From assembly GCF_014897985.1 (NCBI RefSeq), contig NZ_JABUZA010000002.1, forward strand, positions 162,678-226,677: DNA of 64,000 nt, given 5' to 3'. A model generated the notes under the pieces. That model was not told the origin of the DNA. It saw only the letters and a program-made list of their open reading frames with translations, and ran no database searches. Both the position numbers and the translations under genes were made by a program. Within the stretch, counting starts at the first letter, position 1; each line of letters opens with the position of its first letter. The stretch comes from Halomonas colorata (GTDB taxonomy: Bacteria; Pseudomonadota; Gammaproteobacteria; Pseudomonadales; Halomonadaceae). Shown one piece after another: positions 20,836 through 28,204 of the stretch.

Positions 20836-22469
20836 AATGACACCCCCCTCTTCCAGGGAATAAAGTCCAACTGAGCAAGACGTGCAGCCTTCGATATATA
20901 ACGTCCAGACGCGGTTTCAATACAGAGCGTTAGCAATTCATCGGCCAATTGGGCAATGCTCGCTTCGCCGCGGATGACCGGCCCAGCATCGAAGTCGATC
21001 ACATCGCTCATGCGGCTTGCGAGTTCGCTATTGCTTGAAATCTTAATCACAGGCGCCACAGGGTTGCCGGTTGGCGTCCCTAGACCTGTGGTAAATAGCA
21101 CCAGGTTAGCGCCTGACCCCACCAGGCCGGTAGTCGACTCTACGTCGTTACCCGGCGTACATAGCAGGTTAAGCCCCTTACGCGTCATCGGCTCGGTGTA
21201 ATCGAGCACATCAACCACGGGACTGTCTCCTCCTTTTTTGGCAGCGCCCGCTGACTTCATGGCATCGGTAATCAGGCCATCACGCACATTGCCAGGTGAG
21301 GGGTTCATGGAGAAGTCAGCGCCCACCGCGTGGGCATGACGCTGATAAGCAGCCATTAATGCGGTAAAGCGTTCAGCCACCTGCGGGTTACGACAGCGCG
21401 CCAACAGCTCGTGCTCCACACCACACAGCTCGGGGAACTCACTTAGAATACCGCTACCGCCCAGTGCCACCAGGCGATCCACAGCGGCACCTACCACGGG
21501 GTTTGCGGAAAGCCCGGAAAAGCCGTCTGAGCCGCCACATTCAACGCCCAGGGTAAGTTCAGAAAGCGGCGCTGGCTGCCGAGTCACTTGATTGGCCTGC
21601 TTGAGACCATCAAAAATCGCTGTCAATGCGTCACGAATCAGCACCTCTTCGCTTTCAGACCGCTGCTGTTCGAAGTAGCTGACTGGCTTGTAGCCGCTTG
21701 GGTCACGTTTTGCAATGGCCTCTTGCAACATGGTGATCTGTGCTTTCTGGCAGCCCAGGCTAAGCACCGTTGCGCCAGCAACATTGGGATGACAGATATA
21801 GCCTGCGAGCAGTTCACATAGCGCGTCAGCATCGCCGTCTGTGCCACCGCAGCCTTGCTGATGAACCAGAAAGCGCACGCCATCAACATTAGGAAACAGA
21901 CGCTCCCCCGCAGGAGCCGCTGACTCGGCAATGTCTTGCCCATGTAACAGCTGTCTGGCCATGCGCTTATAATCATAAAAGGGGTCATCGCCCAAGGCAT
22001 CGGCGACACACTGGCGCAATACTTCGATATTGCGGTTTTCACAAAAAACCAAAGGCACCACTAGCCAAACGTTGGCCGTTCCTACCTTGCCATCCGGGCG
22101 ATGGTAGCCAGCAAATGTCGTCTTCTCGAACGCAGTTACCTCAGGTGGCTGCCAAGCTTTTTGCCTAGTCTCCGTGGATAGTTCGTCCGTTGCATGCACC
22201 ACGTTTTCGGTCGTAATAGCGCCACCCGCCGCAATGGGCTGTGTTGCTTTGCCCACCCTTACGCCGTACATGGTGACAACATCGCCAGCCGCCATATCGC
22301 TTAGCGCAAACTTATGCTTGTGGCGAACGAAGCCAGGCAGCGTGATGTTAACGCCTTGATCCTCGATCACTGCGCCTGCTGGCAAGTCGGTCAAAGCAAC
22401 TCGAACATTATCCAGTGCGTGAACACGCAGCGTGAGATGGGGCGTTTGAGTTGTAATCAGATCACTCAC
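20832..22469 (-). CDS. uxaA: Altronate dehydratase
   Basis: Dehydrates D-altronate to 2-keto-3-deoxy-D-gluconate, an iron-dependent cytosolic enzyme. 545 residues, about 50 longer than E. coli UxaA. An N-terminal SAF domain (about 10-95) is followed by the UxaA catalytic region, with GYHRPDGKVGTANVWLVVPL, LVHQQGCGGTDGDADAL, ECGGSDGFSGLSANPVVG, SMNPSPGNVRDGLITDAM and GTPTGNPVAPVIKISSNSEL. It overlaps both neighbours by four bases, so three enzymes of one pathway appear translationally coupled. Confidence 0.94.
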   Translation of the reverse strand: MSDLITTQTPHLTLRVHALDNVRVALTDLPAGAVIEDQGVNITLPGFVRHKHKFALSDMAAGDVVTMYGVRVGKATQPIAAGGAITTENVVHATDELSTETRQKAWQPPEVTAFEKTTFAGYHRPDGKVGTANVWLVVPLVFCENRNIEVLRQCVADALGDDPFYDYKRMARQLLHGQDIAESAAPAGERLFPNVDGVRFLVHQQGCGGTDGDADALCELLAGYICHPNVAGATVLSLGCQKAQITMLQEAIAKRDPSGYKPVSYFEQQRSESEEVLIRDALTAIFDGLKQANQVTRQPAPLSELTLGVECGGSDGFSGLSANPVVGAAVDRLVALGGSGILSEFPELCGVEHELLARCRNPQVAERFTALMAAYQRHAHAVGADFSMNPSPGNVRDGLITDAMKSAGAAKKGGDSPVVDVLDYTEPMTRKGLNLLCTPGNDVESTTGLVGSGANLVLFTTGLGTPTGNPVAPVIKISSNSELASRMSDVIDFDAGPVIRGEASIAQLADELLTLCIETASGRYISKAARLAQLDFIPWKRGVSL

Positions 22470-23503
22470 GGATGCGCTTCCTCAGTATCGATGGAAATCA
22501 TCGCCTTGATGACCTGATTGGCGGGGTCACACCACTGAGGCATTTTTAAAGGAACATCGGCAAGCGCCGCCCGGTGAGTAATCATCGCATCGGCGTTGAT
22601 AGCACCACTCTCCATTAGTGACACCACGCAATCAAAGTCTTCACGCGTGGCATTGCGGCTACCCATCAGCGTCAGTTCTTTTTTATGGAAGTCAGGATCG
22701 TTAAAGGTAATATCAGCTTTCACTACGCTAACCAACACATAGCGCCCACCATGGCCTGCAAGATCAAACCCCGCCTGCATGGCGCGGGGATTACCGGTGG
22801 CATCGAACACCACATCCGCTAACGCTCCATCATTTAGTGTGCTGATCAGGGCCGCCACCTCAACATCTTGTGGGTTCGCGACAGCATCGGCCCTCAGCAC
22901 ATCACGGCAAAACGCTAATCGCGAGGCATTGGTGTCCACCATCAATGTGCGTGCGCCTCGGCTTTTCGCTACCTGAAGAACACCCATGCCAATCGGGCCT
23001 GCCCCGACAATCACCGCAAGCTCACCCGCTTGCAGCGCGCTACGTCTTACCGCATGGGCGCCAATCGCCATGCACTCTACCAACGCAAGCTGATCGATAG
23101 AGAGGGTTTCGGAAACCACCAGGTGCGTAGTGGGAACAGCCAAGTACTCCGCCATTCCACCATCTTTATGCACCCCAATGACCTGCATACTCTGGCAGCA
23201 GTTTGTCTTGCCCTGCTGGCAGGCGCGGCACTCGCCGCAATGTAAATAAGGAATAACGTAGACCTGCTTGCCCAGCAGATGCTGAGCTGGGCTATCCGCC
23301 ACCTCAACGACCTCTCCTGCGAGTTCATGACCAAGCACGCGTGGATATTCAAAATAGGGCTGATTGCCTCCATAGGCATGGATATCCGTGCCGCAGATGC
23401 CAATGCGCCGAATGCGTACCAGGGCATGCCCTGCCGGGCACTCAGGCTTAGCGTAGTGACGCAGTTCAAGGTGATGCGGCTTTGAACAAACAAGCGCTTG
23501 CAT
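22466..23503 (-). CDS. Zinc-dependent sugar-acid dehydrogenase (possible L-galactonate 5-dehydrogenase)
   Basis: A medium-chain zinc alcohol dehydrogenase, 345 residues. The catalytic zinc ligands are in RIGICGTDIHAYGG and GHELAGEVVEV, the structural-zinc cysteines in CGECRACQQGKTNCCQ, and the Rossmann loop is VGAGPIGMGVLQVAKSRGA. Position with UxaA and the UxaB-like enzyme suggests oxidation of L-galactonate to D-tagaturonate, as in the E. coli Lgo pathway; this is inference, and L-idonate or L-gulonate are alternatives. Start at 23503 has AAAGGAG seven bases upstream; the longer frame to 23653 runs through the probable promoter. It overlaps uxaA by four bases. Confidence 0.8.
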   Translation of the reverse strand: MQALVCSKPHHLELRHYAKPECPAGHALVRIRRIGICGTDIHAYGGNQPYFEYPRVLGHELAGEVVEVADSPAQHLLGKQVYVIPYLHCGECRACQQGKTNCCQSMQVIGVHKDGGMAEYLAVPTTHLVVSETLSIDQLALVECMAIGAHAVRRSALQAGELAVIVGAGPIGMGVLQVAKSRGARTLMVDTNASRLAFCRDVLRADAVANPQDVEVAALISTLNDGALADVVFDATGNPRAMQAGFDLAGHGGRYVLVSVVKADITFNDPDFHKKELTLMGSRNATREDFDCVVSLMESGAINADAMITHRAALADVPLKMPQWCDPANQVIKAMISIDTEEAHP

Positions 23504-23559
23504 TAATGTGCTCCTTTCCGCCAAGCACAGGCCACTATCGAACCAGCCTGACAGGTGCT

Positions 23560-23579
23560 TTGGTCTATTGGTCAGTCCT
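23560..23579. promoter_or_regulatory. Candidate GntR/FCD operator upstream of the zinc dehydrogenase
   Basis: TTGGTC occurs twice (23560-23565 and 23568-23573), and TGGTCAGTCCT at 23569-23579 matches the FadR-type pattern TGGTCNGACCA at nine of eleven positions. ATTGGTCAG recurs on the opposite strand near 25433-25441, next to the divergent GntR gene. Confidence 0.4.
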
Positions 23580-23668
23580 TTGGAGGTATAAAAATCCCTC
23601 CAAGGCCTGCCGCTCTCGGTAAATGAGGTATTAGCGGCGAATAGAGCCGCCAATACCTATTTTCTTAC

Positions 23669-23743
23669 GGTTTATATTTCTACTATCTATATTTCTACTA
23701 TCTATATTTCTATTATCTATATTTCTTCTATCTAAATTTTCTA
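23669..23743. repeat. 15-bp AT-rich tandem repeat
   Basis: Three near-perfect units of TATCTATATTTCTAC begin at 23684, 23699 and 23714, flanked by degenerate units at 23669 and 23729. The array abuts the stop codon of the fumarylacetoacetase-like gene and lies in the 237-base gap before the zinc dehydrogenase. Its base composition contrasts sharply with the surrounding GC-rich genes. Confidence 0.9.
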
Positions 23744-24583
23744 TGCCTGAACTACGCGCTGGGTCTGCTCGCCCAAGCCATCAATGCCTAAACGCATGCG
23801 CTGGCCGTCCCGTAGATATACTTGGGGCTGCTGGCCCATGCCGACACCGGGAGGTGTGCCGGTTGAAATGACGTCGCCCGGCTGCAGGCTCATAAAGCGG
23901 CTTAGGTAACTGATTAAAAAAGGCACTTGGTACACCATGGTCTGGGTGCTGCCATCCTGATAACGCTTACCATCCACTTCAAGCCACATGCCCAATTGGT
24001 GCGGGTCCGCCACTTCGTCACGGGTTACCAGCCAAGGGCCTAACGGGCCAAACGTATCGCAGCCTTTGCCTTTATCCCAAGTGCCGCTGCGCTCAAGCTG
24101 GAACGCGCGCTCAGAGACATCATTCACAACACAGTAGCCCGCCACATGAGACATGGCGTCGGCCTCGTCGATGTAACGACCGCCCTTGCCGATGATGACA
24201 CCAAGTTCTACTTCCCAGTCGGTCTTTTCCGAGCCGCGGGGAATTTCCACATCATCGTTAGGCCCGCAGATAGCGCTGGTCCATTTATTGAAAATGACCG
24301 GCTCAGGCGGCACTTCAGCACCGGTTTCAGCGGCGTGATCCGAGTAGTTGAGGCCAATGCAGATAAACTTGCCTACGCGAGCCACACAGGGACCCAAGCG
24401 AACATCATCAGCTACTTCCGGCAACGTTGTTAAATCCATATCACGTAGCTGCTGCAACTGGCTGTCGCTCAATACGTCGCCCGCGATATCATCAACGATA
24501 GAGGAGAGATCGCGTACCTTTCCCTGGCTATCCACAATGCCTGGCTTTTCCTGACCCGGCTGTCCAAAACGTAATAGTTTCAT
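23741..24583 (-). CDS. Fumarylacetoacetate hydrolase family protein (possible 2,4-diketo-3-deoxyonate hydrolase)
   Basis: A metal-dependent FAH-fold C-C bond hydrolase. 280 residues. The N-terminus MKLLRFGQPGQEKPGIVDS and the core FICIGLNYSDHAAETGAEVP, TDWEVELGVIIGKGGRYI (metal-binding Glu pair), GYCVVNDVSERAFQ (metal-binding Asp) and GDVISTGTPPGVGMG resemble 2,4-diketo-3-deoxy-L-fuconate/rhamnonate hydrolases more than true fumarylacetoacetases. The adjacent SDR also resembles an enzyme of that route, so the pair may cleave an oxidised 2-keto-3-deoxy acid to pyruvate and a hydroxy acid. Start at 24583 has AGGAGG eight bases upstream. Confidence 0.82.
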   Translation of the reverse strand: MKLLRFGQPGQEKPGIVDSQGKVRDLSSIVDDIAGDVLSDSQLQQLRDMDLTTLPEVADDVRLGPCVARVGKFICIGLNYSDHAAETGAEVPPEPVIFNKWTSAICGPNDDVEIPRGSEKTDWEVELGVIIGKGGRYIDEADAMSHVAGYCVVNDVSERAFQLERSGTWDKGKGCDTFGPLGPWLVTRDEVADPHQLGMWLEVDGKRYQDGSTQTMVYQVPFLISYLSRFMSLQPGDVISTGTPPGVGMGQQPQVYLRDGQRMRLGIDGLGEQTQRVVQA

Positions 24584-24605
24584 ATTGTTATACCTCCTAA
24601 AGTAA

Positions 24606-25346
24606 TCAGTTAGCCCAGCCGCCATCAATCAACTGTGCGGTACCCGTAATGAACTGTGATTCATCGCTGGCCAGAAAGGCGGCCAATGCCGCCACTTCCT
24701 CTACCCGCCCTAGCCTGCCCATCGGTTGACGCGCAATAAAAGATGCCAGCACGTCAGCTTCGCTGCGCCCTTCTCGACCAGCCTGCTCTGCAATACGCTG
24801 TTTCAATGAGGGAGACTCGACGGTACCTGGGCAAATGGCATTGCAGCGAACACCCTGGGTCATAAAGTCGGCGGCTACCGACTTGGTAAGACCGATAACC
24901 GCCGCTTTGGAGGCCCCGTAAGCACAGCGGTTGGCAACGCCTTTAACGCTTGATGCCAGAGACGCCATATTGATAATGCTGCCCCCGCCGTTTGATAACA
25001 TGCCGGGTAAAAAAGCCTGAAGGGTGTAAAACATTGAAGTGACGTTCAGATCCATCGATCGCTGCCAGGTCGCCTCGTCACACTCAAGTACCGTGCCACC
25101 CGGCACCATCCCCGCACAGTTAAACAGTATGTCCAAGGCCGGCAGCGAAGCGGCCAGCTCGTTAATTGCCTGGCTATCCGTTACATCCAGGCGATAGGCT
25201 TCAACGCCTGGTATATCTTGTAAGGTAGAAATATCAATATCGGTGGCGAATACACGTGCGCCTTCGGCAACAAATCGCTCGACGCTTGCACGCCCAATGC
25301 CGTTCGCGGCGGCGGTGATTAATGCAGTTTTATTTTTAAGTCTCAT
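24606..25346 (-). CDS. SDR oxidoreductase (2-keto-3-deoxy-L-fuconate dehydrogenase-like)
   Basis: A classical short-chain dehydrogenase, 246 residues. The cofactor motif is TAAANGIGRASVERF with the acidic ATDID after beta-2, indicating NAD. NCAGMV, a catalytic Ser in INMASLASSV, YGASKAAVIGLTKSVAADF (Tyr-Lys) and the C-terminal SQFITGTAQLIDGGW complete the fold. The sequence pattern recalls 2-keto-3-deoxy-L-fuconate 4-dehydrogenase and DHRS6. It is the first gene of the long minus-strand operon, 22 bases before the FAH-like gene. Substrate inferred, not shown. Confidence 0.83.
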   Translation of the reverse strand: MRLKNKTALITAAANGIGRASVERFVAEGARVFATDIDISTLQDIPGVEAYRLDVTDSQAINELAASLPALDILFNCAGMVPGGTVLECDEATWQRSMDLNVTSMFYTLQAFLPGMLSNGGGSIINMASLASSVKGVANRCAYGASKAAVIGLTKSVAADFMTQGVRCNAICPGTVESPSLKQRIAEQAGREGRSEADVLASFIARQPMGRLGRVEEVAALAAFLASDESQFITGTAQLIDGGWAN

Positions 25347-25428
25347 GCGATGTCACTTCCCTAATAGCGATGGCACGCCTCTGGAAATCGTGGGAACATA
25401 CTTAGGGTCAGGTCGTCCAGATATACAA

Positions 25429-25439
25429 TGGCCTGACCA
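25429..25439. promoter_or_regulatory. Candidate GntR/FCD operator in the divergent promoter region
   Basis: TGGCCTGACCA is an imperfect palindrome one base from the FadR-type consensus TGGTCNGACCA. It lies between the SDR and the GntR gene and is part of a larger inverted repeat, GGTCAGG (25406-25412) with CCTGACC (25432-25438). Autoregulation and repression of the SDR operon are the obvious reading. Confidence 0.5.
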
Positions 25440-25573
25440 ATGAGCCGAGTATGCGCGAGAGATATTGATCCTGGCAATCCTCAAAAAGGCCAATCATGGA
25501 CTTTTTGGGATGAACTTTAGTCGCAATGAATATTGATCGAGAATATTAAAGATACGGATAGGAACGACCAAGA

Positions 25574-26329
25574 ATGCCCATTCAAGCCATCCGCTCACAA
25601 CGACTTTATCGCCAGATCGCTGACCAGTTGCAGCAGTTGATCAATAATGGAGAGTTCCCCCCTGGAACCCTCCTTCCACCCGAGCGCGAGCTTGCACAAT
25701 CCCTTGGCGTCAGCCGGGCGTCAGTAAGAGAAGCCTTGATTGCTTTGGAAGTGGTTGGTCAGGTTGCCGTACGCGTCGGGCACGGTGTCGTTGTACTTGA
25801 GTCCCGATCAGTGCCTTTGGAGCCGGTGATGCGTGCAGCGGCACGTACAGAGCCGTGGGCACTGGATCCAGAATTCGAGAGTGAAATCGAGCTTAACCTA
25901 GACGAAGAAATCCCTCCGTTTTCCCTTCTTCAGACACGCCGCTATCTAGAGCCGGAAATTGCGGCGTTAGCGGCTATGAATGCGACCGATGACGACATAA
26001 AGTCGATCCGACTAGCCCTTGAGCGCAATTTCTTTGATAACGCCAACGGTAGACGTAACTGTGCGGGAGACCGGTTACTGCATATCCGTATAGCAGAAGC
26101 ATCAAACAATGCCGCTTACGCGCTTATCATCAAGCATCTGCTTGGTCACCAGTATGGCGCTATGTTCCGTCGTCTTCAGGATCTATACATGGAAACGGAT
26201 ATGCCAAAGCGCTCCCAAGGCGATCACGAGCAAATCGTTAACGCGATTGAGAATCGTGATCCGGCCGCTGCTCGCCATGCAATGGAAGCCCATTTAGACC
26301 ATGTTCTAAATGTTTTCTTTGCCGAGTAA
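25574..26329 (+). CDS. GntR-family (FadR/FCD) transcriptional regulator, sugar-acid cluster 1
   Basis: A 251-residue FadR-subfamily regulator. The winged helix-turn-helix is residues about 8-75 (LYRQIADQLQQLINNGEFPP, LAQSLGVSRASVREALIAL). The C-terminal FCD domain (about 115-245) has LQTRRYLEPEIAALAA, LHIRIAEASNNAAYALI and DHEQIVNAIENRDPAAARHA, including the His residues that usually bind metal or carboxylate ligand. It is divergent from the sugar-acid operon and faces the candidate operator at 25429, so it most likely represses that operon until a sugar acid binds. Confidence 0.9.
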   Translation: MPIQAIRSQRLYRQIADQLQQLINNGEFPPGTLLPPERELAQSLGVSRASVREALIALEVVGQVAVRVGHGVVVLESRSVPLEPVMRAAARTEPWALDPEFESEIELNLDEEIPPFSLLQTRRYLEPEIAALAAMNATDDDIKSIRLALERNFFDNANGRRNCAGDRLLHIRIAEASNNAAYALIIKHLLGHQYGAMFRRLQDLYMETDMPKRSQGDHEQIVNAIENRDPAAARHAMEAHLDHVLNVFFAE

Positions 26330-26349
26330 TGCTCGATTAAAAATAAGCA

Positions 26350-27354
26350 TTAACGGCCTGATTTACTTGCCCCATAAACCCGGAAACGCCGGTTATCGGC
26401 AAGTGCTCCAAAGCTTCCAAAGGCGTCCGTCAGAACATCTGGATAAGGCAAGAACACATTCGCCACAATGACCAACCGCCCACGGTTGGCAAGATGCTCC
26501 GGTGCCTGGCGAATCAGGCGTTGACTAGGCCCGTAGCTAACATCTCGCTCCTGGTGAAACGGCGGGTTGCTGATAATAAAATCAAAGGTCTGGCTTTCCA
26601 GCGCGCTATACACATCGCTTTGCAAAACGTGCCCATCGACCTGATTGGCCTCCAGCGTGCGGCGCGTCGCCTCAACGGCAAAGGCGCTGACATCCACCGC
26701 GGTTACCGCGTGGCCCCGCTTGGCAAGCCAGGCGCTGATAATGCCATCGCCACAGCCCATATCAAGAACACGCTGAGGCGTTTTGGGCAGTTCTTTTTCC
26801 AGGCTTTCCAATAGCAGCAGCGTGCCTTCATCTACCTTGCCATGCCCAAAGACGCCAGGGTGGCTGACAAGCGTTAAGCCCAATGCCTCAAAGCGCTGCC
26901 AGGCGTCTTGCAGGGTATCCTCAAGCGCGACGGCGCGTGTGGCAAACAGCGAACAGCGCCGCGCATTATCGCGCTTGTCACAGATCATCCCCCGCTCTGC
27001 GAGTACTTTCGGCACGCGTTTCACGCCGCCACTGTGCTCGCCGACAATCTCAATAGCCGTACCCGCCGGCAAAACGCTGCATAGCCACTCAAGCCACCAA
27101 ATGCCTAGTTGATGCGCCTTGGGCCAGAACAAGACTATCTCGCCGTGGGTAACGGCATTTTCAGGTAGCGCGAAAGGGCTATAGGCCTGTTTGCCTACCG
27201 CTTGCCACTCGCTTAGCACACCAAGATCACCGCTGATAACGCCTGAGGATTGCGCGATTAACCACGCATCAGCCGGTGGCGCTACGACCATCAGTGCCGT
27301 GTAGTCATCCTGCTGGCGTTCCAGCAGTTGGCAGGCAGGCGTTTGAGCACTCAT
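26350..27354 (-). CDS. rsmC: 16S rRNA m2G1207 methyltransferase
   Basis: Methylates guanosine 1207 of 16S rRNA with SAM. 334 residues, close to E. coli RsmC (343). The degenerate N-terminal domain (about 1-150) contains VLFWPKAHQLGIWWLEWL. The catalytic domain has RVLDMGCGDGIISAWLAKRG, and the signature FDFIISNPPFHQERDVSYGP holds the NPPF motif of amino-group methyltransferases. The ATG overlaps the cmoM stop by four bases, so the two RNA-methylation genes are coupled. Confidence 0.93.
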   Translation of the reverse strand: MSAQTPACQLLERQQDDYTALMVVAPPADAWLIAQSSGVISGDLGVLSEWQAVGKQAYSPFALPENAVTHGEIVLFWPKAHQLGIWWLEWLCSVLPAGTAIEIVGEHSGGVKRVPKVLAERGMICDKRDNARRCSLFATRAVALEDTLQDAWQRFEALGLTLVSHPGVFGHGKVDEGTLLLLESLEKELPKTPQRVLDMGCGDGIISAWLAKRGHAVTAVDVSAFAVEATRRTLEANQVDGHVLQSDVYSALESQTFDFIISNPPFHQERDVSYGPSQRLIRQAPEHLANRGRLVIVANVFLPYPDVLTDAFGSFGALADNRRFRVYGASKSGR

Positions 27355-28160
27355 TGGGAAGCCTCCGGTTTGATCAATGTATAAAGTAAATAACGACCTA
27401 GCCGCCAGTGCGGGTCTTGTTGGCAGTGCTTTTTTTCAAGCGCCAGCAGCGTTTCACGCTCTTTGTCGCTTGCGGGTGGCTGGCGCAGGTAATCCTGAAA
27501 CACACGGATACCCGCAACGCTTGCCACTTCAAGACTGTTTTCCGCTCCCCACTCAACTACCTCAGCGTGGGTTACCGGCGAAATAGGCGTTAAGCGCTGT
27601 CGCTTGCCCTTGCCTTCCAGGCGATCACTTAACGCCTTTTCCAGATTGCCCTTCACTGCATTGGAGAAGCGCAGCGCATCGCGATTGAATACCATCAGGC
27701 TTAACTGGCCACCGGGCGCAAGCAGGCTGGCCAAGTGAGCTATCGCTGAGCGCGGGTCGCCCAGCCATTCAAGCACCGCGTGGCAGGTAATCAAAGGCCA
27801 GGGCCCCGGCGCTTGCTGGCCTAAATCCTGTAGCGGGGCGTGCACGTAGGCCATCGCCTCGCAAGGCAACCGCTTAGCTTCACTGTGCCAGTGCCTGGCA
27901 TAGGTGAGCATATCCAGAGAAGGCTCCGCCATGGTGACCGGGTGCTGGCGTTCGGCAAACCAGGCAGCCTGCTGGCCTAACCCGCCGCCGATATCCAGCA
28001 CCGGCTGCTGGGTTAGCTCAAGCATTTGCGGCAACAGATAATCCAGCATCGCCAAGCGCAGCTCGCCGCGGGGCGCCTGGTAAAGCGAGCGTGAAAATTT
28101 GTCGACCAGACCGTCGAAGTAGCGGTCCCCTGCGTCGGTTAATTCATAGGTTGGATGCAT
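27351..28160 (-). CDS. cmoM: tRNA cmo5U34 methyltransferase
   Basis: SAM-dependent methyltransferase similar to E. coli CmoM (formerly SmtA), which converts cmo5U to its methyl ester in certain tRNAs. 269 residues. Matches include DKFSRSLYQAPRGELRLAML, PVLDIGGGLGQQAAWFAERQ, ITCHAVLEWLGDPRSAI, GGQLSLMVFNRDAL and GIRVFQDYLRQPP. ATG at 28160 is preferred over a TTG at 28184; neither has a convincing ribosome binding site. With cmoA and cmoB elsewhere in the window, it completes the visible cmo5U/mcmo5U set apart from the uridine hydroxylases. Confidence 0.9.
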   Translation of the reverse strand: MHPTYELTDAGDRYFDGLVDKFSRSLYQAPRGELRLAMLDYLLPQMLELTQQPVLDIGGGLGQQAAWFAERQHPVTMAEPSLDMLTYARHWHSEAKRLPCEAMAYVHAPLQDLGQQAPGPWPLITCHAVLEWLGDPRSAIAHLASLLAPGGQLSLMVFNRDALRFSNAVKGNLEKALSDRLEGKGKRQRLTPISPVTHAEVVEWGAENSLEVASVAGIRVFQDYLRQPPASDKERETLLALEKKHCQQDPHWRLGRYLLYTLIKPEASQ

Positions 28161-28204
28161 GCATAAGGCCAGGCGGCGAATCAAGGCCGCGTAGTTTAAC
28201 CTGA

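Noticed and set aside
25460..25537. Direct repeat ATATTGATC (25460-25468 and 25529-25537) as a regulator site
   Set aside because: Nine bases at a distance of 69 are weak evidence in AT-rich DNA, and it does not resemble GntR-family operators.
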